Assembly (NCBI GenBank): GCA_029777755.1
Contig: JAKORQ010000212.1
Coordinates: 1 to 5,231, forward strand
Length of the DNA stretch: 5,231 bases
From: Planctomycetota bacterium
Lineage (GTDB): Bacteria; Planctomycetota; Phycisphaerae; Tepidisphaerales; Tepidisphaeraceae
Reading direction: 5' to 3'
A program made the position numbers and the translations under genes. This document shows, piece by piece, positions 1 to 4,650 of this stretch; the stretch's first letter is position 1, and every line of letters starts with the position of its first letter. Below the pieces are notes generated by a model, which searched no databases, was not told the origin of the DNA, and worked only from the letters and a program-made list of their open reading frames with translations.

Positions 1-271
1 GATCTTCGAGGAGTTCAAGGGCACCGGCAACATGGAGCTGACGCTGGACCGCAAGCTCTCTGATATGCGCATATTCCCGGCCATCAACATTCCATCCTCC
101 GGGACGCGCAAGGAAGAAAAGCTTTACACCAACCCGGACGAGCTGGCGGCCATCCATCGCATCCGTCGACATCTGCTGTCCTTCTCGCCGGTGCAGGGGA
201 TGCAGACGCTGCTCAAGGTCCTGGAGAAGCATCCCTCTAATCGTGACGTGATGCTGGCGGTACGCGGCTGA
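1..271 (+). CDS. rho: Transcription termination factor Rho, C-terminal fragment (5' end outside window)
   Basis: This is the last 89 residues of Rho, the hexameric RNA-dependent ATPase/helicase that ends transcription. The frame is open from the first bases; the first complete codon is at 2 and TGA is at 269-271. The fragment opens with IFEEFKGTGNMEL, followed by RIFPAI and SGTRKEE, which match the C-terminal RecA-like ATPase domain of Rho. By comparison with E. coli Rho from memory, Arg36 of the fragment (in GTRKEE) corresponds to the arginine finger R366 and Arg23 to R353. The end (RIRRHLLSFSPVQGMQTLLKVL) fits the usual C-terminal helices, and the protein stops at about the normal Rho end. 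The TGA overlaps the next ATG by one base (TGATG), suggesting translational coupling with the pseudouridine synthase gene. The ATG at 32 is internal, not a real start. The N-terminal RNA-binding domain and Walker motifs lie upstream, outside the window. Confidence 0.96.
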   Translation, partial: IFEEFKGTGNMELTLDRKLSDMRIFPAINIPSSGTRKEEKLYTNPDELAAIHRIRRHLLSFSPVQGMQTLLKVLEKHPSNRDVMLAVRG

Positions 272-1002
272 TGTGCAAGAGTTCTCTGCCAACCAGGGAT
301 CCACTGGCCGGTTTGATCGTCTATGAAGACCGCGATCTTCTCGTGGTGAACAAGCCGGCGGGGATGCTCACCGCCTCCGGGCCGCGCGACAAGCGGCCGA
401 CGCTTTGGCGCGCCGTGCAGCTGCGCGGGATGATGATGCGGCAGAAGGTGGGGATCATCCACCGCCTCGACCGCGACGCGGCCGGGCTGCTGGTCTTCTC
501 CAAGAATGACGACGCCTACCAGTCGCTCAAGAAGCAGTTCTTCCGTCACACCGTTGAGCGCATGTACATGGCGATTGTCCATGGCACTCCCAAACCGCCA
601 AGCGGCAGCATCCGCTCGCGGCTGGTGGAATGGAAGGATGGCACGGTCCACTCAACGAAGCGTCCGGGCAAGGGAGAACTGGCCGTTTCCCACTACGAGG
701 TGCATGCCACTGAGCAGGCGTACTCGCTGGTGCGCGTGAAACTGGAGACGGGGAGAAAGCACCAGATCCGCGTCCATCTGGCAGACATGGGGCATCCCAT
801 CGTCGGTGATGAGTTTTACGGCAATCAGCGAGGCAGGCGGGGCAAGCGCGAGCCGGAAAACCTGATGCTGGCCGCCATACGCCTGTGTTTCGATCATCCC
901 CGCGGCGGCAAGCGTATGGAGTTCGAGATCGATCTGCCCGGGCACATGAGACAGTTCATCCGCAGCATCCGTGCTCGTTCAACTAACGATAAGCAGGGGT
1001 GA
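271..1002 (+). CDS. RluA-family RNA pseudouridine synthase
   Basis: This 243-residue enzyme should isomerise uridine to pseudouridine in rRNA or tRNA in the cytoplasm. The catalytic motif is HRLDRDAAGLLVF at residues 64-76, with Asp67 as the family's nucleophilic aspartate; the usual TSG after it is AAG here. Other family signatures are VVNKPAGM (25-32), the ERMYMAIVHG segment (96-105) and ETGRKHQIRVHLADMGHPIVG (about 159-179, with R162, H164, Q165 and R167). Length and layout fit a compact RluA/TruC-like enzyme with only the catalytic domain: no N-terminal S4 RNA-binding domain is visible. I cannot tell which uridine is the target, so no symbol is given. The start is the ATG overlapping the rho stop; no strong ribosome-binding site precedes it, which fits coupled translation. 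It ends with TGA at 1000-1002, 51 bases before the convergent bactofilin-like gene. Confidence 0.93.
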   Translation: MCKSSLPTRDPLAGLIVYEDRDLLVVNKPAGMLTASGPRDKRPTLWRAVQLRGMMMRQKVGIIHRLDRDAAGLLVFSKNDDAYQSLKKQFFRHTVERMYMAIVHGTPKPPSGSIRSRLVEWKDGTVHSTKRPGKGELAVSHYEVHATEQAYSLVRVKLETGRKHQIRVHLADMGHPIVGDEFYGNQRGRRGKREPENLMLAAIRLCFDHPRGGKRMEFEIDLPGHMRQFIRSIRARSTNDKQG

Positions 1003-1053
1003 TGCGGCCGCGTTGGCTTGATGCGTCGATCAGCACACTGCGATAGGCAGGCT
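1003..1053. other. Short convergent intergenic gap, no clear terminator
   Basis: These 51 bases separate the 3' ends of the pseudouridine synthase gene (+) and the bactofilin-like gene (-). I see a GCGGCCGC palindrome at 1004-1011 and a weak four-base inverted repeat, but no stable stem followed by a T run on either strand. Termination here may be Rho-dependent, which cannot be read from sequence alone. Confidence 0.5.
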
Positions 1054-1389
1054 CTATAGCATCTTGGTCTCGCCGGCTCGTGTCTTTACCTTGCCTTCGA
1101 TCACGGCGCCCTGGTCGATGTAAAATCGGCCGCCCTCATTGATCACGTCGCCGCCTATCAGGCCGGAATGGATGACCTTTGTGCCGCGTGCCAGCGTCAG
1201 CTTTCCCGAGATTCGCCCGAAGACGTGCATCCGGCCGCCCGGCTCCACATCAACATTCCCGTGGATGGTGCCGCGCACGTAAAACTTGGCGCCGTCCACC
1301 ACCCGCACATTACCAACAATGGAGCCCCAGAGCGTGTACGGCTCGTACACGACCACATCGCCACTGAGGGTGCCACGTTCTTCCCGCAT
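1054..1389 (-). CDS. Small bactofilin-like (polymer-forming cytoskeletal, DUF583-type) beta-helix protein
   Basis: This protein of 111 residues is almost entirely a short periodic repeat. Turns begin at G6, G22, G40, G58, G76 and G94, each of the form G-x-[LIV]-x-[GE], usually followed by [DNK]-[VL]. The spacing is 16, then 18 four times. Examples are GSIVGNV, GTIHGNV, GRISGKL and GLIGGDV. This is the pattern of a right-handed beta-helix as in bactofilins, which self-assemble into filaments at the membrane and act as scaffolds. There is no signal peptide or membrane helix, so it is probably cytoplasmic. It is shorter than many bactofilins and has almost no disordered tails. A TTG codon at 1425 extends the frame by 12 residues, but it has no ribosome-binding site and overlaps a possible -35 box, so I prefer the ATG at 1387-1389. 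The gene is divergent from the two-helix membrane protein gene. Bactofilin family membership is inferred from the repeat; the exact role is unknown. Confidence 0.8.
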   Translation of the reverse strand: MREERGTLSGDVVVYEPYTLWGSIVGNVRVVDGAKFYVRGTIHGNVDVEPGGRMHVFGRISGKLTLARGTKVIHSGLIGGDVINEGGRFYIDQGAVIEGKVKTRAGETKML

Positions 1390-1396
1390 GCGCTTA

Positions 1397-1425
1397 CATC
1401 TACCGGCAAACGCCCTCGTCCGCAA
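1397..1425 (-). promoter_or_regulatory. Possible promoter of the bactofilin-like gene
   Basis: On the minus strand there is TTGCGG (1425-1420) as a candidate -35 box, then a 17-base spacer, then TAGATG (1402-1397) as a candidate -10 box. Seven bases separate the hexamer from the ATG, so transcription would start at about the start codon. The -10 lacks the usually well conserved final T, so this is a weak call. It gains some support from similar geometry at two other genes in the window. Confidence 0.35.
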
Positions 1426-1465
1426 TCGGGCTGCTGGTGCTGCTACTGCGGCCGGTCGCTTCTCC

Positions 1466-1474
1466 TGCTACAAT
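1466..1474 (+). promoter_or_regulatory. Extended -10 promoter of the two-helix membrane protein gene
   Basis: TGCTACAAT matches the extended -10 form TGnTAnAAT, with the hexamer TACAAT at 1469-1474. No good -35 box is found 16-18 bases upstream, and extended -10 promoters often do without one. The expected transcription start is about 1481, the A of the first ATG, so the message could be leaderless. The promoter lies back to back with the candidate promoter of the bactofilin-like gene in the same 91-base gap. Confidence 0.5.
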
Positions 1475-1480
1475 AGCGGT

Positions 1481-1732
1481 ATGAGCGCGAGCGAGGAAAA
1501 GCCCGGCATGGACATCAACCTGGATCGGCCACGTCGCATCCGGACCACCTTGCTCTACTGGCTGACATTGCTGGCAGTAGGAGCGCTGCTGGCATTCCTG
1601 ATGTATCGCTTCACGGGCTCCATGCTGATCGCCATCGGCCTCGCGGGAGGCATGCTGCTTTACATGATCATCGCCTCGACTATCACCGCAAAGAATCTCA
1701 GGCAGAACCCCGGCGATGGCCGGCTCGACTGA
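1481..1732 (+). CDS. Small protein with two predicted membrane helices, function unknown
   Basis: I do not recognise a family for this 83-residue protein. It has a charged N-terminus (residues 1-21, ending RPRRIR), a hydrophobic segment at about 22-42 and a second at about 47-68. A short polar tail follows (AKNLRQNPGDGRLD). The basic residues before helix 1 and the basic tail after helix 2 suggest that both ends face the cytoplasm, with a very short outer loop (RFTGS). The ATG at 1481 has no ribosome-binding site but sits 6 bases after a good -10 element, fitting a leaderless start. A second ATG at 1508 (residue 10) has GAGG 11 bases upstream and would give 74 residues; both helices remain either way. 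The frame stays open upstream to 1286, but that part overlaps the divergent gene and is unlikely to be coding. Its neighbour across the divergent promoter is the bactofilin-like gene. Confidence 0.7.
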   Translation: MSASEEKPGMDINLDRPRRIRTTLLYWLTLLAVGALLAFLMYRFTGSMLIAIGLAGGMLLYMIIASTITAKNLRQNPGDGRLD

Positions 1733-1836
1733 ATCCCCTCGGTCACTTCCATCCGTTCTTTTCATGCGCCGTCCCCAATTGTGCGCTGCTCGGCGGCTAC
1801 TATTGGCGTACATCGATCAATTGAGGGGGGAGTCAC
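1733..1836 (+). promoter_or_regulatory. Leader region of the aldo/keto reductase gene: -10-like element and strong ribosome-binding site
   Basis: TACTAT at 1798-1803 is a plausible -10 box, although no convincing -35 box lies at the right distance. It is embedded in GGCTACTATTGGCG, which resembles GGCTAGATTTGGCG before the pseudopilin gene. A purine-rich GAGGGGGGAG at 1823-1832 ends four bases before the ATG at 1837. It is the strongest Shine-Dalgarno in the window and fixes that start. No terminator for the upstream gene was seen. Confidence 0.4.
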
Positions 1837-2781
1837 ATGGGCAAATCGGCTTGGGAGATCGAACAGGTCGTTCGTGGAGAGATGATCTACCGCAAGCTCG
1901 GCAAGACGGGGGCGGAGGTGTCCATAATCGGCCTCGGCGGTTCGCACATCTCCAAGGCGGGCGGCGAGGAGGAGGCGATCACACTGATACGCTCAGCCAT
2001 CGACGCCGGCATCACCTTCATGGACAACAGTTGGGACTATGCCGAGGGCCAAAGCGAGATCTGGATGGGCAAAGCCCTGCGCGACGGATATCGCGACAAG
2101 GTCTTCCTCATGAGCAAGATCGATGCGCGAACGAAGGATCTTGCGGCCAAGCAGATCGATGAATCGCTCCTGCGCATGCAGGTGGAGTACGTTGACCTGG
2201 CGCAGTTCCATGAGGTGGTATACCCGCACGACCCGGACATGATCTTCGGAGAGGACGGGGCGGCCGAGGCGATGAGCGAAGCGGTCAGGTCCGGAAAGGT
2301 TCGCCATGCGGGCTTCACCGGACACAAGGATCCGTTCATTCACCTGCGCATGCTGGAGATTGCTAAGGAGCGCGGCTTTGAGATCGAGACGGTGCAGATG
2401 CCGCTGAACGTCATGGACGCCCACTTCCGCAGCTTCGAGCGGCAGGTCCTTCCGGTTCTCCTTGAGGAGAACATCGGCGCGATAGGCATGAAGTCACTGG
2501 CGGGCGGTCAGATCCTGGAGAGCAAGGTGGTGTCGGCCATCGAGTGCATCCAGTATGTGCTGAACCTTCCCGTCTCAACACTGGTCTGCGGCATCGACAA
2601 CATGGATATGCTTAAGCAGGCTTTGCATGCGGTAAAGACATTTGAGTTCTGGGATGATCAGCGGCGTCAGGAGATTCTAGGCCGCACGCGAGACCTGGCT
2701 GGCAGGGGGAAGTTCGAGCCGTTCAAGACCAGCGCCAGGTTCGACCTCACCAACAAGAATCCACAATGGCTGGGCATCTGA
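1837..2781 (+). CDS. Aldo/keto reductase
   Basis: This is a 314-residue member of the aldo/keto reductase superfamily, NADPH-dependent oxidoreductases with a TIM-barrel fold acting on carbonyl compounds. The N-terminal family signature is MIYRKLGKTGAEVSIIGLGG (residues 16-35). The catalytic tetrad is complete by position: Asp63 and Tyr68 in FMDNSWDYAEG, Lys94 in LMSKID and His125 in AQFHEV. Later conserved segments are GKVRHAGFTGHKDP and QMPLNVMDAHF, followed by a GMKSLAGG stretch near the C-terminal part of the barrel. There is no CxxCxxC cluster, so it is not an iron-sulfur-carrying subtype, and there is no signal peptide. The ATG at 1837 is chosen because of the strong upstream Shine-Dalgarno. 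It gives a 15-residue extension before the usual family start; the ATG at 1882 has its purine stretch too close to serve well. The substrate cannot be predicted. The gene stands alone, with gaps of 104 and 143 bases on either side. Confidence 0.92.
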   Translation: MGKSAWEIEQVVRGEMIYRKLGKTGAEVSIIGLGGSHISKAGGEEEAITLIRSAIDAGITFMDNSWDYAEGQSEIWMGKALRDGYRDKVFLMSKIDARTKDLAAKQIDESLLRMQVEYVDLAQFHEVVYPHDPDMIFGEDGAAEAMSEAVRSGKVRHAGFTGHKDPFIHLRMLEIAKERGFEIETVQMPLNVMDAHFRSFERQVLPVLLEENIGAIGMKSLAGGQILESKVVSAIECIQYVLNLPVSTLVCGIDNMDMLKQALHAVKTFEFWDDQRRQEILGRTRDLAGRGKFEPFKTSARFDLTNKNPQWLGI

Positions 2782-2889
2782 CACTGGCGCTGCGATGGCA
2801 TAGGGAGAGCAGAAAACAGACTGAAAGGGCTGCGTCTGCTTCGCAACAGATCCGCCGCATCCTTTAGAAAGTACCCACTAACGAATCGC
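2782..2889. other. Intergenic region between aldo/keto reductase and pseudopilin promoter
   Basis: There is no gene here. A weak imperfect hairpin can be drawn at 2832-2855 (GCGTCTG pairing with CAGA plus CGC across a two-base bulge, eight-base loop), but no T run follows, so I do not call it an intrinsic terminator. The stretch is richer in A than the surrounding coding sequence. Confidence 0.4.
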
Positions 2890-2917
2890 TTGCAATCACA
2901 TTAGCGTCGGCTAGATT
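2890..2917 (+). promoter_or_regulatory. Promoter of the pseudopilin gene, probably giving a leaderless mRNA
   Basis: TTGCAA (2890-2895) and TAGATT (2912-2917) are separated by 16 bases; each matches four of six sigma-70 consensus positions. Seven bases separate the -10 from the ATG at 2925, so transcription should begin at or one base before the start codon. No Shine-Dalgarno lies upstream of this ATG or of the next in-frame ATG at 2943. A short inverted repeat (TAGC-GTCG-GCTA, 2902-2913) lies in the spacer and overlaps the -10; it is too short to call an operator. Confidence 0.5.
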
Positions 2918-2924
2918 TGGCGCT

Positions 2925-3833
2925 ATGGCAGACAATGTCTCCATGGCGCATCAGAGGCCACACGTACGCACAGCTTTCACTCTCGTCGAGCTATTGGTGG
3001 TCATAGGGATCATCGCGCTACTGATAGGAATATTGCTGCCTTCGCTTAGTAATGCACGCGCGGCCGCCGTCTCGGTGCAGTGCAAGTCGATGCTGCGCCA
3101 GTATGCCCTGGCCATGGAGATGTACACCAATGACTACAAGGGGTACCAGGTAGACGCCTACAAGATCTTCGACTACCAGACCGGCTTGGTGCGCTATCTT
3201 GGCGACCATGTGCAGAAGTCCTTTGCCCGCTGCCCGGGTGATCGCTTCTCCGAGGGTGATGGGCGGCTTGGGCCGCTGGGCGCCAATATCAGCGTGGCCT
3301 CCACCGGCGAGAACTATCTGCTCACCGACAAGGAGGGGAACCACATCCAGGTCTACGCCAGCATCGGCGCCAATGAGAATGCCCTTTCCGCTACGCACAG
3401 GCTGACACAGAGCGGGGAAGGGGTCTTCTGGATCAAGCGGCAGCAGCTCAAGGTTCCGGGGATCGACTGGACCAAGATCATGGTATTTGCCGACTGGCAG
3501 AATAATCTCCGCAGCTCTGCCACCGCTGCTCCTCCTGACCCGACAACTCTCAAGGGACCGATCATCATGACCTCCGATGTCCCGGGGGTTATTGGCTCGC
3601 TTTCCTTCCGCCATCGCGGCGCCTGCAATGTGGCGTATCTCGATGGCCACGTGGGCGAGATACGAACTTCGCTGCCACTGAACTCTTCCGGCGACGATTT
3701 TCGTGATGCCAGCGTTACCTGGGGCGCGGCCGGCAGCGCCCAGCAGTACAAGCTCTACTACCCCTTCGGCCCGGGACGAACTCCCAACGGCTATGTCGTG
3801 AACGGCGATTTCCCCAACATCGATATCCGCTGA
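2925..3833 (+). CDS. Type IV pseudopilin-like protein with H-X9-DG motif (DUF1559-related)
   Basis: This 302-residue protein begins with a class III (prepilin) signal. A short basic leader (residues 1-17) is followed by FTLVELLVVIGIIALLIGIL, with cleavage expected between Ala17 and Phe18 and the conserved Glu5 of the mature protein at Glu22. The hydrophobic helix runs to about residue 41 and would be processed by a PilD-type peptidase. The C-terminal half carries FRHRGACNVAYLDGHVG, where His230, nine residues, then Asp240-Gly241 make the H-X9-DG motif. Two cysteines (C53, C103, the latter in ARCPGDR) resemble those in related proteins. Such proteins occur in many copies in Planctomycetota and relatives and are usually thought to be envelope or secretion-associated; no precise function is established. 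The start at 2925 rests on promoter position, and 2943 is an alternative with an 11-residue leader. The ATPase gene begins 31 bases after its stop. Confidence 0.9.
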   Translation: MADNVSMAHQRPHVRTAFTLVELLVVIGIIALLIGILLPSLSNARAAAVSVQCKSMLRQYALAMEMYTNDYKGYQVDAYKIFDYQTGLVRYLGDHVQKSFARCPGDRFSEGDGRLGPLGANISVASTGENYLLTDKEGNHIQVYASIGANENALSATHRLTQSGEGVFWIKRQQLKVPGIDWTKIMVFADWQNNLRSSATAAPPDPTTLKGPIIMTSDVPGVIGSLSFRHRGACNVAYLDGHVGEIRTSLPLNSSGDDFRDASVTWGAAGSAQQYKLYYPFGPGRTPNGYVVNGDFPNIDIR

Positions 3834-3850
3834 CCGGCCTGTTTCTGCAT

Positions 3851-3854
3851 GGAG
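3851..3854 (+). promoter_or_regulatory. Ribosome-binding site of the ABC ATPase gene
   Basis: GGAG lies 10 bases before the ATG at 3865 in the 31-base gap after the pseudopilin stop. The spacing is slightly long but usable. With no promoter or terminator visible in the gap, translation from a shared transcript is likely. Confidence 0.45.
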
Positions 3855-3864
3855 ATGGTTCAAG

Positions 3865-4650
3865 ATGGCTTTGCAACAAGCGTCTGGTTCAAGTTCACAG
3901 GTTTTGCCGCTGGAGGTGTGCCAGGCCGTCAAACGCTTCCGGCAGGGCACGCAGGTGATCGAGGCGCTGGCCGGCGTGGACCTGCGCGTTGGACACGGCG
4001 AGTTCGTCGCCATCATGGGCGCCAGCGGCTCGGGCAAGAGCACACTGCTGCACGCGATGGCCGGCCTGACCAACCTTGATGAAGGTGTGATCCGCGTGGA
4101 GGGACAGGACCTCGCACAGCTCAGCGACGCGAAGCTCACGCACTTTCGCCGCCGGCGGATCGGGCTGGTGTTCCAGGCTTACAACCTGATTCCGGCGCTG
4201 ACGGCGGAGGACAACATCCGCCTACCGGCGATGGACATGGAAGGTCTGGATGAGCCAGTGGAGAGACTGCTGGAGAGACTGGGGATCGCCTCCCGACGGA
4301 GGCATCGTCCTGACGCACTCTCCGGCGGCGAGCAGCAGCGCGTCGCCATCGCCAGGGCACTGATCACCGACCCGGCCATCGTGCTGGCCGACGAACCGAC
4401 CGGCAGTCTCGATTCGGCGTCCGGCCAATCCATCTGTCGCCTGCTGCATGATCTGCGCGAGGAGCAGGCGCGCACCATAGTGATTGTGACGCACGAGCCA
4501 AGTGTGGCCTGCTGGGCTGACAGGGTGGTTGTGCTGAAGGATGGCCTGAAGCTGGCGGAGTTTGAGAACCTCAACTTCGGTGATGCCCCGGCGGTTGCCC
4601 GCAGTTACCAGGAAGTCATAGACGCCGCAGCAGCGAGAGTTGCGCCATGA
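3865..4650 (+). CDS. ABC transporter ATP-binding protein, MacB/LolD type
   Basis: This 261-residue nucleotide-binding subunit hydrolyses ATP on the cytoplasmic face of the membrane. All motifs are intact: Walker A GASGSGKST (52-60), Q-loop Gln104 in LVFQAYNLIPALTAEDNI, signature LSGGEQQR (152-159), Walker B VLADEP with Asp176 and catalytic Glu177, D-loop SLD (181-183), and switch His210. The wording (VFQ-YNLIP-LTA-ENI, GEQQRVAIARAL, LADEPTGSLD) is typical of the MacB/LolD/FtsE group. That group works with FtsX-like permeases to move lipoproteins, peptides or drugs, or to transmit force across the envelope, rather than by ordinary import. The first roughly 15 residues (ALQQASGSSSQ) are an extra polar stretch before the domain. 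Its stop overlaps the permease start (ATGA, 4647-4650), so the two are cotranscribed and probably one complex. The substrate is unknown. Confidence 0.94.
   Translation: MALQQASGSSSQVLPLEVCQAVKRFRQGTQVIEALAGVDLRVGHGEFVAIMGASGSGKSTLLHAMAGLTNLDEGVIRVEGQDLAQLSDAKLTHFRRRRIGLVFQAYNLIPALTAEDNIRLPAMDMEGLDEPVERLLERLGIASRRRHRPDALSGGEQQRVAIARALITDPAIVLADEPTGSLDSASGQSICRLLHDLREEQARTIVIVTHEPSVACWADRVVVLKDGLKLAEFENLNFGDAPAVARSYQEVIDAAAARVAP

Noticed and set aside
124..651. A 175-codon minus-strand open frame
   Set aside because: It is antisense to the Rho end and the pseudouridine synthase, both clearly recognised, and its translation has no family features.
1004..1011. GCGGCCGC palindrome in the convergent gap
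   Set aside because: It is an eight-base palindrome with no loop or T tract. It is expected by chance in GC-rich DNA and is not evidence of a terminator or binding site.
1423..1425. TTG as start of the bactofilin-like protein
   Set aside because: There is no Shine-Dalgarno upstream, the added 12 residues do not fit the repeat, and the TTG falls in a candidate -35 box. The ATG at 1387-1389 is preferred.
1400..1813. A 137-codon minus-strand open frame across the small membrane protein gene
   Set aside because: Its translation is polar with no motif and lies opposite a frame with two clean membrane helices; it also overlaps the divergent promoter region.
1716..2162. A 148-codon plus-strand open frame overlapping the aldo/keto reductase start
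   Set aside because: Within the overlap, the other frame carries the conserved aldo/keto reductase signature; this frame is Arg/Gly-rich shadow sequence.
2831..2855. Possible intrinsic terminator after the aldo/keto reductase gene
   Set aside because: The stem is short, has a two-base bulge and an eight-base loop, and is not followed by a T run.
3849..4079. A 76-codon plus-strand frame starting at ATG 3849
   Set aside because: It overlaps the ABC ATPase gene in another frame. The ATPase frame starting at 3865 carries Walker A and all later motifs.
3018..4139. A 373-codon open frame on the minus strand, longer than the pseudopilin gene it overlaps
   Set aside because: It lies antisense to both the pseudopilin and the start of the ABC ATPase, whose motifs are unmistakable. 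It has no recognisable domain, and long antisense frames are common in GC-rich coding DNA.
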